The position numbers were made by a program, and so were the translations under genes. Of a DNA stretch of 40,096 nt, positions 7,384 through 15,489 are shown in pieces; the first letter of the stretch is position 1; every line of letters begins with the position of its first letter. Location of the stretch: assembly GCA_963786295.1 (NCBI GenBank), contig CAWAYV010000021.1, positions 1 to 40,096 on the forward strand, written 5' to 3'. The DNA is from JACCZX01 sp963786295. GTDB taxonomy: Bacteria; Pseudomonadota; Gammaproteobacteria; Burkholderiales; Burkholderiaceae_F. Under the pieces are notes generated by a model that saw nothing but the letters and a program-made list of their open reading frames with translations, did not search any database and was not told the DNA's origin.

Positions 7384-8187
7384 ATGAACCGCTTCATCCT
7401 TTGCTCAGCTCTCTGTCTGCTGACTTCGTCTGCGCTTGCTGCGGAAATTCCCGACACTGTATTTATCGAGGAGCTCACCTGGACTGAAGTGCGCGACGCC
7501 ATCAAGGCCGGCAAGACCACGATCATCTTTCCTACTGGAGGCACGGAACAGAACGGCCCGCATATGGTGCTGGGCAAGCACAACTTCATCGTCAAGCATG
7601 CGGCTGAACAGATTGCGCGCCGGCTCGGAAACGCGCTCGTTGCGCCAGTGCTCGCCTATGTGCCCGAGGGAGGCATCGATCCCCCGAGGGGCCACATGCA
7701 GTACCCCGGCACGATCTCGTTGCCGGAGGACGTCTTCAACAAAGTGACTGAATACGCCGTGCGCAGTTTCAAGGCGAATGGCTTCAAGGACATTGTGCTG
7801 ATCGGCGACAGTGGCGAAAACCAGAAAGGTTTGCAATCGGTTGCCAGTTCGCTCAACAAGGAATGGTCGAAGACCAACGTGCGTGTGCACTTCGTACCGG
7901 AGTACTACAAGGAGAGTCCCTTCCGCGAGTGGTTGCAGGGCCAGGGTGAGAAACGCGAAGACATCGGTACCCACGCCGGGATCGTCGACACATCGCAGTT
8001 GATGGCGGTGAACCCGAATGGAATTCGCAGCAACAAACTCGCCGCTGGCGGAGACCGCAATGTCACAGGTGCAACAGGCAACCCGGCGCGCGCTAGCGTT
8101 GCCTATGGAAAGAAAGGATTGGAGATGAAGATTGAAGCCGCCGTCGCGCAGATTCGAAAGTTGATCGCCGCGAAAGGCGGTGGCTGA
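7384..8187 (+). CDS. exported creatininase-family protein with altered metal ligands
   Basis: A 267-residue protein with a signal peptide (cleavage expected after SSALA, about residue 19), so periplasmic or secreted. The creatininase fold is indicated by PTGGTEQNGPHMVLGKHN (residues 50-67), the GGIDPPRGHMQYPGT segment and DIVLIGDSGENQKGL (136-150). The family uses Glu, His, Asp, His and Glu for two metals. Here Glu55 and Glu145 are kept, the His after EQ is Asn57, the Asp is His66, and the His of the DHGxN-type motif is Ser143. Binding of metal and hydrolase activity are therefore uncertain. The start at 7384 has AAGGAAAA upstream; the in-frame start at 7345 would bury the signal peptide. No obvious operon partner. 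Confidence 0.75.
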   Translation: MNRFILCSALCLLTSSALAAEIPDTVFIEELTWTEVRDAIKAGKTTIIFPTGGTEQNGPHMVLGKHNFIVKHAAEQIARRLGNALVAPVLAYVPEGGIDPPRGHMQYPGTISLPEDVFNKVTEYAVRSFKANGFKDIVLIGDSGENQKGLQSVASSLNKEWSKTNVRVHFVPEYYKESPFREWLQGQGEKREDIGTHAGIVDTSQLMAVNPNGIRSNKLAAGGDRNVTGATGNPARASVAYGKKGLEMKIEAAVAQIRKLIAAKGGG

Positions 8188-8281
8188 CCTGTGCGATGAG
8201 ACGGCGAGCGGACTAACCGGGAGCTGTCTCGATATGCTTGTGTGCGACTAAACGCAGCGTTGGGCGCGGCAGGAGACTCGA

Positions 8282-9097
8282 ATGCATGAAGCGACCTTTT
8301 CACAACTCGAGCGTGACGGGTGGCAACGTAACGCAGCTGACTACGACGCGATCGACCTTCCAGCGACGCGGCAAGCGTTTGGGCCGTTGCTGGACAGTCT
8401 GGGCGATTTGCGCGGGCGCCACGTGCTCGAAGTTGCGTTCGGCACGGGCCATCTTGCTGCTGAGGCCTTAGCTCGTGGCGCAACCGTTGCCGGAGTCGAT
8501 GTGGCCCCGGCCATGGTCGCACTGGCACGCCAGCGTGTACCAGGCGCCAGCTTCCACGAAGGTGACGCCGAGGCGCTGCCGTTCAAAGACGGCCAATTCG
8601 ATGCAGTGATCTGCTGTTTCGGCTTGTTGCACTTCGCGGACCCAGCCCGAGCGCTACGCGAAGCGGCGCGTGTTCTGAAGCCGGGAGGCATGCTTGGCTT
8701 CACTGTCTGGCATGGACCGGAGAACGGCGGAGAATTCTTCAAACTTGTTCTGGGGACCTATGAAAAGCTCGCAAACATGGACGTCGGGTTGCCTCCAGCC
8801 CCACCGATGTTCGCGCTGACCGACGCTGCGGTACGCGACCCGATGCTCGCGCAAGCGGGCTTTCGGGACGTGCGTGCCAAGGACGTTCCGATTACGTTTC
8901 CTCTTCGAGGGCGGGACTCGGTCGTTGAATTTGTCCTCAAGGGCGCTGTTCGCTCACGAATGGTGTACGAGCGACAGACCCCGCAGATCCAACAGCGCAT
9001 TCGTGAAGCGCTCGCGGCAGGCACGACTGCGTACCTGCATAGGGGCAGCTCTGGCATTCCAAATGCGGCGCTACTCGTGACAGCGCGCAAGCCCTGA
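8282..9097 (+). CDS. class I SAM-dependent methyltransferase (UbiE-like)
   Basis: A 271-residue cytoplasmic methyltransferase. Motif I is VLEVAFGTGHLAAEAL (Phe where Cys or Gly is more common), with AGVDVAPAMVALA as the acidic loop, EGDAEALPFKDGQFDAVICC as motif II and RVLKPGGMLGFTVWHG as motif III. The C-terminal region (RDSVVEFVLKGAVRSR) matches small-molecule methyltransferases of the UbiE/Coq5-like group. GGAG lies six bases before the ATG. The GFA-family gene follows 31 bases later on the same strand and may be cotranscribed. Substrate unknown. Confidence 0.85.
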   Translation: MHEATFSQLERDGWQRNAADYDAIDLPATRQAFGPLLDSLGDLRGRHVLEVAFGTGHLAAEALARGATVAGVDVAPAMVALARQRVPGASFHEGDAEALPFKDGQFDAVICCFGLLHFADPARALREAARVLKPGGMLGFTVWHGPENGGEFFKLVLGTYEKLANMDVGLPPAPPMFALTDAAVRDPMLAQAGFRDVRAKDVPITFPLRGRDSVVEFVLKGAVRSRMVYERQTPQIQQRIREALAAGTTAYLHRGSSGIPNAALLVTARKP

Positions 9098-9128
9098 ACG
9101 CATTGCAGTTGATAGCAGCGAGGACCTC

Positions 9129-9530
9129 ATGAAGATACAAGGCGCGTGCCACTGCGGTGACATCTCGTACGAGGCGATCATCGATCCGGCGCGCGTGTCG
9201 ATATGTCATTGCACGGATTGCCAGGCGCTCACCGGTTCGGCGTATCGAGTCACGGTGCCGACGCTGCTAGCGGACTTCAACCTGCGGACCGGGTCGCCGA
9301 AGATCTATACCAAGACGGGTGAGAGTGGCGCAAAGCGTGCGCAGGCGTTCTGCGCCCGTTGCGGATCGCCGCTCTACGCTTATCCGGTCGACAATCCGAA
9401 GACGTACGGACTAAGAGTTGGCTGCATAGCGCAACGACGCGAGCTGGTGCCAACACTGCAGATTTGGTGTGACTCGGCGTTGAGTTGGACGGCCGATATC
9501 GGAGATATTCCGAAGCTGCAACGCGAGTAG
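9129..9530 (+). CDS. GFA/CENP-V-fold zinc protein
   Basis: A 133-residue protein of the GFA (glutathione-dependent formaldehyde-activating enzyme-like) family. Zinc ligands are in place: GACHCG (Cys7, Cys9), CHCTDCQ (Cys26, Cys28, Cys31) and FCARCGSPLY (Cys75, Cys78). The family name comes from Gfa of Paracoccus, but most members have no proven substrate, and formaldehyde chemistry should not be assumed. GAGG precedes the start. It lies 31 bases after the methyltransferase gene on the same strand. Confidence 0.85.
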   Translation: MKIQGACHCGDISYEAIIDPARVSICHCTDCQALTGSAYRVTVPTLLADFNLRTGSPKIYTKTGESGAKRAQAFCARCGSPLYAYPVDNPKTYGLRVGCIAQRRELVPTLQIWCDSALSWTADIGDIPKLQRE

Positions 9531-9650
9531 GGACCGTTCAGCCGTAGCGCAGCTCCTGCAAGGATTTGTATGCACGTTCAGGGGCCACCCTATACGAACC
9601 CGCGTCACACTATGATTGCGATTCCTCCTGTACAAAGCACGAGGGACAGC

Positions 9651-10116
9651 ATGGACGAGGCATTACTCGTAAAGTATGAAATGGCCCGCATCTCCAGCGT
9701 CTACGGCACCTACGCGCGTGCCGAAGCCACGCGATCAAGCCCCGCCGAGATCACCGGTTACCTATTCGGCGCAGGTGGAACTGCGAATCGAAGGGACAAC
9801 GCTGATCGTTCCACCATTTCGGATCGATCGACTGTCACAGCGTTACCTGCAGCGTAGCGAGCTGTACATCGACCTCGCTGGGCTGGTGCCGGACGTGTAC
9901 CGGGTGCTTGCCGTTCAGAACTTTTGGATTGAAGACGAAAATCCCGAGTTGAGCGAGGCTTTGGCAGGCGTGTTTCTATCGCGGCGTCGGACCGACGGCG
10001 AGTGGGAAGAACCGGAGAACTGGCCGATTGAATGTCGTACGCTGACGCTACTTGGTTGCGTGGATACAAGCATCCCCGGATACGCGGTTTTGCTGCCCTG
10101 TGATCACGAATACTGA
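9651..10116 (+). pseudogene. hypothetical protein, probably one gene with a frameshift near 9765
   Basis: ATG at 9651 is preceded by GAGGGAC at good spacing and opens a frame reading MDEALLVKYEMARISSVYG to ...ITGYLFGAG. Near 9765 the sense passes to another frame reading VELRIEGTTLIVPPFRIDRL and on to LTLLGCVDTSIPGYAVLLP, stopping at 10116. Both halves look like protein, while the alternative N-terminus of the second frame is Pro/Arg-rich noise. Joined length is about 154 residues with no signal peptide or membrane segment and no recognised domain. The stop overlaps the likely GTG start of the following glycosyltransferase by 17 bases, which suggests one operon. Confidence 0.5.
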
Positions 10117-11182
10117 CGTACGCGCGTTCGACGTAATCGAGGTCACGAACGAGATGCCGGTCAATCGAACCGGCGGCGTCGGCACGGTGATCGAGAACCT
10201 AATGACGGGGTTCCCGTCCGAGGGAGTCAGAGCACTTTGGTTTCTCACCGACCACGGCTATAGCGACACGCAGCTCAGCGATATTCTCGAGCGCTTCCCG
10301 AATGTCGCTGTGGGACCGATCGAAGATCTCGAACGATTCACCGCACCGGTGTCTCACGTCCACTCTTATCAACAGAATCCTGCACTGGCGAACTATCTCG
10401 CGAGTCGACCAGCCGTGTGCACGATTCATTCACTGCTTGCCCTCGAAGAGCGAACCAACGACGTCAAGCTTGGAACCGCGGTCGAATGGCAGGAGCGTCT
10501 GATCTCACGAAGTGCGTGCGTGGTGGTGCTTTCGCGGGCCGAACGCGCGCAGTATGCGGCGTTAGGTTACGAACGGTTGAATCGGTGCGTGCGCGTCATC
10601 TATAACGGTGTGCATCCGCCGCCGCGCTTTCGCGCTCCGCGCGGTAAGCGCGTGTTGGGCTACTGCGGACGGTTGGTGCCACGCAAGCACCCTGAATACG
10701 TGCAGATGATGCTGAACGAGCCGGAGTTCGAGGACTGCCGTGTTCTGATCGCGGGACGTGGCTTCAGTCCGTACGCACGCGATCTATTGCGCAAGCGCGG
10801 CTTGGACGAGCGCGTGCAATTTCTTGGCTGGTGCGCCGGTGAGCGCATGGAGGCATTCTTCGACGCAATCGACGTGTTGGCCGTGCCATCAATCTACGAG
10901 CCATTCGGCCTGGTCGCAGTGGAGGCTGCGTCGCGCGGTGTGCCTGTCGTGTGCACGGCCGTCGACGGATTAACCGAAGTGCTCGGAGAGCACGCGTTCT
11001 ACTGCGCCGATACGACTTTCGCCGCGTTCCGCACGGCGATGCAAGCTTGGCGAGCGGCCACACCCGAGGAGCTTGCGTCGCGTTGTCGCGCGGCGCGAAC
11101 TCGATACCGACGCCGCTTCACGGACCGCATCATGTGTCGCCGCTATGGCCGATTGTTTCGAGAGGTCACCATCACTCGCTAG
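10100..11182 (+). CDS. glycosyltransferase family 4
   Basis: A 360-residue GT-B fold enzyme. The acceptor-domain glycine loop is in MPVNRTGGVGTVIENLM near the N-terminus. The donor domain starts with VLGYCGRLVPRKHPEYV (a GRL-x2-RK motif binding the nucleotide diphosphate) and has the EX7E motif EPFGLVAVEAASRGVPVV. GTG at 10100 is preferred because it gives a short N-terminal strand before the glycine loop; the frame is open to a TTG at 10052. It shares the palindromic CTAG at 11179-11182 with the convergent TIR-FGE gene, so both stops use the same four bases. No membrane segment; donor and acceptor are unknown. The hypothetical gene before it is its only likely operon partner. Confidence 0.88.
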   Translation: MITNTDVRAFDVIEVTNEMPVNRTGGVGTVIENLMTGFPSEGVRALWFLTDHGYSDTQLSDILERFPNVAVGPIEDLERFTAPVSHVHSYQQNPALANYLASRPAVCTIHSLLALEERTNDVKLGTAVEWQERLISRSACVVVLSRAERAQYAALGYERLNRCVRVIYNGVHPPPRFRAPRGKRVLGYCGRLVPRKHPEYVQMMLNEPEFEDCRVLIAGRGFSPYARDLLRKRGLDERVQFLGWCAGERMEAFFDAIDVLAVPSIYEPFGLVAVEAASRGVPVVCTAVDGLTEVLGEHAFYCADTTFAAFRTAMQAWRAATPEELASRCRAARTRYRRRFTDRIMCRRYGRLFREVTITR

Positions 11183-12444
11183 CTCGAACGCGGCTTGTCT
11201 GGCATCTTGTAGATCAAGCAGCGAAATCCAAAGTCGTCAATATCGATCTCAGGCGTCTGAAATCCTCGCAACGATAGTCGAATCTCCTGCGCAATCGAAC
11301 GCCATGAACCTCCGCGGACGACGCGCCGATTTATTTTGTTAACAAACACCTCGGGGTCGGCGGTCGGCTGGGTGGCGGAACGACCTTTATATGCTTCGTC
11401 GTCGTACCAGTCGGAGACCCATTCCCACACATTGCCAACGACGTCGACCAGACCGAAACCGTTTGGTGGAAACAATCCGACCGGCGAAGGGCCCTTGGGC
11501 CCCCAATCAGGGTTGTCTGTGTAGTTGGCGAGATCTGGGCGAGGGGTGTCGCCCCAAGGATAAATCTGCCCATCTACGCCGCCGCGCGCCGCGTACTCCC
11601 ACTGTGCTTCAGTCGGCAGGCGCCCATCGCTCCACGCGCAATACTCGTTCGCATTCCCCCAGGTGACTTTAACGATGGGCCGGTCGACGTCGTCCCAATT
11701 CGGATTGTTGGACGGCGCTCGTGGCATCTTTACGTTGCGTTGCTTCGCAAACAATTGATAGGCGCGCACTGTGACCGGGCCGCGCGACATCCAGAATCCT
11801 CGCGTCAAGAGAACCGGATGACGCGGTTTCTCGATCGCATAGCGCTGGTCCGCTACGTTGTCATGGGGCACGCGCCCCATGATGAACTTGCCTGGCGGGA
11901 TCCAAATGTACTCAAGCCCATCCCACGGATGGATGCAACGCTCACCCGGTGTGTGCGTCTGAACCGGTGGGGCGTTACGCGCACCAATCGCCTTCTTAAT
12001 TTCGTCGATCAGCAGGTCGACATCCTGATGAAAAGTAAGATCACGGATTGGACGTGCTTGCATGAAGCGCAACCGCACGAGCTCGCCCGGAAGTGCCTGA
12101 TCGACCGGCATCGCCAACGCGCCGTCGACCAACACGGGGATCATGTCAATGCCGCGCGCCAGCGCTGCTCCAATTTCCGTGCGCACCCAGTCGTCGGCCT
12201 TATCGAGCTTGCGTTGCCCGTACTCATCGGCGGCGGTGAGCCAGCGCCTTCCGATCAGTACCAGGCATACGTCGCATTGCCGCATCGTCTTTTCGATCGT
12301 CAGGACCCAATCGTCACCTGAAGGGATGTCCCTGACATCGATGAAGATCGGGACGTCCTCAAAGTCGCGTTTCAGCCGGTCGTACAGACGTCCGGCGTGG
12401 CCGGCAGTGTCCTCGCGCCGATAGCTGATGAAGATGCCCGACAT
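11179..12444 (-). CDS. TIR domain - FGE-sulfatase/C-type-lectin fold fusion protein
   Basis: A 421-residue, two-domain cytoplasmic protein. Residues 1-153 are a bacterial TIR domain: GIFISYRREDTAGHAGRLYD, FIDVRDIPSGDDW, and DDWVRTEIGAAL, where Glu90 fits the catalytic Glu of TIR NAD hydrolases. Residues 170-412 are an FGE-sulfatase domain: WIPPGKFIMG, VKVTWGNANEYCAW, LPTEAQWEYAARGG, NVWEWVSDWY, RVVRGGSWRSIAQEIRL and DDFGFRCL. The active-site cysteines of formylglycine-generating enzymes, which follow GGSW, are absent, so this domain probably binds a ligand rather than oxidising Cys. TIR effectors act in defence or cell-death signalling; here that is inference. ATG at 12444 has AGGTG upstream and starts exactly at the TIR domain. 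Confidence 0.9.
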   Translation of the reverse strand: MSGIFISYRREDTAGHAGRLYDRLKRDFEDVPIFIDVRDIPSGDDWVLTIEKTMRQCDVCLVLIGRRWLTAADEYGQRKLDKADDWVRTEIGAALARGIDMIPVLVDGALAMPVDQALPGELVRLRFMQARPIRDLTFHQDVDLLIDEIKKAIGARNAPPVQTHTPGERCIHPWDGLEYIWIPPGKFIMGRVPHDNVADQRYAIEKPRHPVLLTRGFWMSRGPVTVRAYQLFAKQRNVKMPRAPSNNPNWDDVDRPIVKVTWGNANEYCAWSDGRLPTEAQWEYAARGGVDGQIYPWGDTPRPDLANYTDNPDWGPKGPSPVGLFPPNGFGLVDVVGNVWEWVSDWYDDEAYKGRSATQPTADPEVFVNKINRRVVRGGSWRSIAQEIRLSLRGFQTPEIDIDDFGFRCLIYKMPDKPRSS

Positions 12445-12639
12445 GGACGTCACCTGAAAGAACAGCGAATTAGATTCTAGGGGCTGGCCGATGCCGCGCG
12501 ACAACGAGGCTGAGTGACCGCGGATTTGCAGTCCTCCCGTTGCTTCGTTGCCTACCAAGCGAGCATGACTCGTGATGGCTTTTGTGCGCAGACGCTCGCG
12601 AGTAGCATCGCCGCACGCTCTACTTCATCACCTGTGACC

Positions 12640-13311
12640 ATGCCGCTCCGCATCGCGTCCGTTTGCTTGCTTGCCATCACCATCGTCCTGCCGATTGCCT
12701 CGCTCGCCGCGCCCCCGGGGGCTCCCACCGAAACTCCGCTGCCCGATGTAGGCACGGCGCCGCAGCCGCCGAAGGCGATGTATGGTCTGTGCAGCGGGCC
12801 GCAGAATGCGGACGCGTTTCCCTCGAGCCCGGTGGCGGTTGAAGCCGGTCCGTGCCACAACGCGCAGCAATACACGGCGACGTCACCCGGACCCAGCACC
12901 GGCGGTAGCTGTGGCGGATTCACGGTGGCGTTTGGTCCGATGGGCGATCTGAAGCCATCTCTGAATCACTCAATCAAATTGCGCGCTGAGTGGGGCGATA
13001 CGGCGCTGACCGCTGCGAACTGCACGAAAGCGAAAGTCGCGGCTGTCGGGTGGGGCGCACGCTGTACCAACGATGCATGCACGACAGCGGAATGGGAAAA
13101 GATCGGCGGCCCGAAGCAGAAGACGGGCACCTGGAACGCGACGAGCAACACGTGTGACACCCTCATTCAGTTCAACTCATCGGACAAGAAGTTCAAGACG
13201 CTTAATATCGACATCATCGCCACGCTGCCGGAAGGCGTCCATACGGTGCGCAAGCGCGCGAAGGGATTCATCTCCGTAAGTCATCCCAACGGCAAGTGTT
13301 TGAGCGGCTAG
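12640..13311 (+). CDS. exported protein of unknown function, Cys-containing
   Basis: A 223-residue protein beginning MPLRIASVCLLAITIVLPIASLA, a clear Sec signal peptide. The mature protein has a Pro-rich N-terminus, then a possible beta-rich domain with spaced cysteines (LCSGPQ, GPCHNA, GSCGGF, NCTKAK, RCTNDACTT, NTCDTL, GKCLSG), an even set of eight that could form disulfides in the periplasm. ATG at 12640 is chosen because it starts the signal peptide; the frame is open further upstream without supporting features. It is divergent from the TIR-FGE gene with about 195 bases between starts. I do not recognise the family. Confidence 0.6.
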   Translation: MPLRIASVCLLAITIVLPIASLAAPPGAPTETPLPDVGTAPQPPKAMYGLCSGPQNADAFPSSPVAVEAGPCHNAQQYTATSPGPSTGGSCGGFTVAFGPMGDLKPSLNHSIKLRAEWGDTALTAANCTKAKVAAVGWGARCTNDACTTAEWEKIGGPKQKTGTWNATSNTCDTLIQFNSSDKKFKTLNIDIIATLPEGVHTVRKRAKGFISVSHPNGKCLSG

Positions 13312-13506
13312 CGTCAAGCCCGCAAGAAAAGAGACGCCATGAGGGAAGCCGGACGGCCGACAAGGTCGGCTCGCGCCGCGTCTCAATGTGTGAATCGATT
13401 GCCTTTAGATGGGCAATTCGATGTTTCAAACGGTCAGCCGCGGACTACTGGCTTACAAGCTTGTTTTTGACAATTTAGACCGGCGGATGACACGTAGTCT
13501 CGCGCC

Positions 13507-15489
13507 ATGCGAGACAATTCCGAGCGGCTCAAGGCGATCCAGACGCACGCGTCCGCGCTGACGGCGAGTGCTGCACGCCGTCCCGCCGCGGACATGCTGA
13601 TCGAGCTGGATGCCCTGCAGCGCGAGCTCAGCACGGCCGATGCCTCTCGCGTCGAGGCTTATGTCGCTGCGGTCTTTGCTGTGGTCGCGGGCTTCAACGC
13701 ACTGGGGCGCGCGCAGAAGATGGGTCCTCTGCTCGAGCGCGCGATCGGCATCTGCCGCGCGGGCTCAAAGCAGCAGCTGCTGAGGCGAGCCCTTTCTCTC
13801 TATGGCTACTTCACGGGCGACATCATCAACGCGCCGAGGGCGCTCGGATGCCTGCAGGAAGCGGTTGAACTGGCACGCGAGATGAATGACCCGGTCGCCG
13901 AGGTGTCGAACGTGGTCAACCTGGGTGTCGTGCTTACCAATATCGGATGGGATGACAACGCGCAGCGGGCATTCCAGCTGGCATGGGATACGTACGAGCG
14001 AAACGAGAAGGCGTTCCAGGGCGCTGATGCGAGTGGAGCGCCGGCGGTGTTGATGGCGGCAGCGGCCGCTGCCAATACTGCGGCGATTTCTTCGCAACTG
14101 AATGATGTGGAACGCGGGCTGGAGTTCAGCACGCGCGCGCGAGCACTGGCGCAATGTGAAACCGCCAACGCGCAGCACCGCACGGTTCAACTGCATTACG
14201 ACAATATCCATTGCATTCTGTTGGCCAAAGCCGGGCGTCTGAATGAAGCGACCACAGTCGTGCAGTCAATGCTGGCGGCGGCCAAGAATTCGGCCAACGT
14301 GCGCTGGGAATATCTTGCCTTGCAGGCGGCGGGAATGGTGGAGGTACGCCGCGGCAAGATCGATGAGGGGCTGGAGCTGCTGAAGAAGTCGCATCGGCGT
14401 GCAGCGTCGATTTCTACCGCCATGGAAGTGCCGGCGCATTTGATGCTCGCGGACGCCTACCGCTACGTGGGGCAACCGGCAGACGCTCTGCAGGTGATGC
14501 GTGAGGTGTCGGACCTTCTGATGAAGATGCAGCGGTCGGCGCTCGCGCGTGCTGAGCCTCAGGCGGGTGAATCAGTCGAAGAAGAATGGCAGAACACAAG
14601 GCCGTTGGGATGGGAAGAACACATCCCGCTCGACGACAAACTGGTCGCGCTCGAGAACCTGGCCGCTGCTGCTGAAGCGAAGCAGGAGCCGAGCGGCGAG
14701 CACACGATTCGCGTCGGGTCGCTCGCGCGGTTGGTCGCCGATAAGCTTCCCTGGGCCGTCGCTCTAGTGACCAAGATTGAGCGCGCCGCCCGCCTGCACG
14801 ATGTGGGCAAAGGCTCGGTTCCGGAAACGCTGCTGCGCCAACGCGGTCCGCTCACGTGGCAGGAAAAAGAATTCCTGCATTCCCACGCGAAGTTTGGTGA
14901 GGAACTGATACGCGAGCGCCTCGGTGATCAGCGCGGCGCCATTTACGCGCACGTGGCACGCTCACATCATGAGCGGTTCGACGGCAACGGCACTCCCGAT
15001 GCGCTGGCCGGTCAGGAAATTCCGTTGGAAGCGCGGATCGTGCATGCGGCTGACGCTTACGACTCGCTGACGCACGATCGGCCCTGGCGCAAGGCGTTGC
15101 CGCACGACGAAGTGGCGATCTATCTGCGCACCGAACGGAGCGCGCAATTCGACCCGCAGGTCGTCGATTCGCTGCTGGAAGTCGTCAAGGACTTGCGCAT
15201 CCACGGTCGAAGCCTTGACGATCAGCTGGTCGAAAAGGCGGAGCCGTCCGAGTTCGTCAAAGCGCGCCGGACGCTGGGGAAGCTGCTGTTAACTGATGTG
15301 CCAGCCGCAGGCTGCCTGAAGAGGCGACTACCGATTCTCGAGCCGGTTGTAGTCGAACAGTCCCGCCTCGACTCCGCCCCAACTCGCGTAGGCATCCATC
15401 AGTTCATCGCTCGTAGCCCAGAAGCGTGGGTTGGTGCGGCGAACCGCGTAGCGATCGGCGAGCTTGCGGTAATCGTCTTCCGACGCTAG
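13507..15489 (+). CDS. TPR-repeat protein with C-terminal HD-GYP-type phosphohydrolase domain
   Basis: A 660-residue protein. Residues 40-345 are helical repeats of TPR type. Residues 395-560 are an HD-GYP domain: EHTIRVGSLARL, ERAARLHDVGKGSVPETLL (His431-Asp432), FLHSHAKFGEELI, VARSHHERFDGNGTPDAL and ARIVHAADAYDSLT. The domain usually hydrolyses cyclic di-GMP. The GYP triplet reads GTP here, so activity should be tested. After about residue 590 the sequence stops resembling a domain, and from 15328 it runs antisense through the 3' end of the isomerase gene. The natural stop was probably lost where the duplicated segment (15228-15274) meets foreign DNA. The start lacks a strong ribosome-binding site. 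Confidence 0.8.
   Translation: MRDNSERLKAIQTHASALTASAARRPAADMLIELDALQRELSTADASRVEAYVAAVFAVVAGFNALGRAQKMGPLLERAIGICRAGSKQQLLRRALSLYGYFTGDIINAPRALGCLQEAVELAREMNDPVAEVSNVVNLGVVLTNIGWDDNAQRAFQLAWDTYERNEKAFQGADASGAPAVLMAAAAAANTAAISSQLNDVERGLEFSTRARALAQCETANAQHRTVQLHYDNIHCILLAKAGRLNEATTVVQSMLAAAKNSANVRWEYLALQAAGMVEVRRGKIDEGLELLKKSHRRAASISTAMEVPAHLMLADAYRYVGQPADALQVMREVSDLLMKMQRSALARAEPQAGESVEEEWQNTRPLGWEEHIPLDDKLVALENLAAAAEAKQEPSGEHTIRVGSLARLVADKLPWAVALVTKIERAARLHDVGKGSVPETLLRQRGPLTWQEKEFLHSHAKFGEELIRERLGDQRGAIYAHVARSHHERFDGNGTPDALAGQEIPLEARIVHAADAYDSLTHDRPWRKALPHDEVAIYLRTERSAQFDPQVVDSLLEVVKDLRIHGRSLDDQLVEKAEPSEFVKARRTLGKLLLTDVPAAGCLKRRLPILEPVVVEQSRLDSAPTRVGIHQFIARSPEAWVGAANRVAIGELAVIVFRR
15228..15274. 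repeat. direct repeat, left copy (47 bp), inside the HD-GYP gene end
   Basis: This segment is repeated almost exactly at 17720-17767, same orientation. The only difference seen is a run of four A here against five A in the right copy. The core is GAGCCGTCCGAGTTCGTCAA at 15241-15260. Here it lies in frame in the HD-GYP gene, encoding EKAEPSEFVKARRT. Together the copies bracket the fatty acid cis/trans isomerase gene. Confidence 0.9.

Noticed and set aside
11179..12444. FGE/C-type-lectin C-terminus as the variable region of a diversity-generating retroelement
   Set aside because: No reverse transcriptase, template repeat or accessory gene is found in the window, so there is no support beyond the fold.
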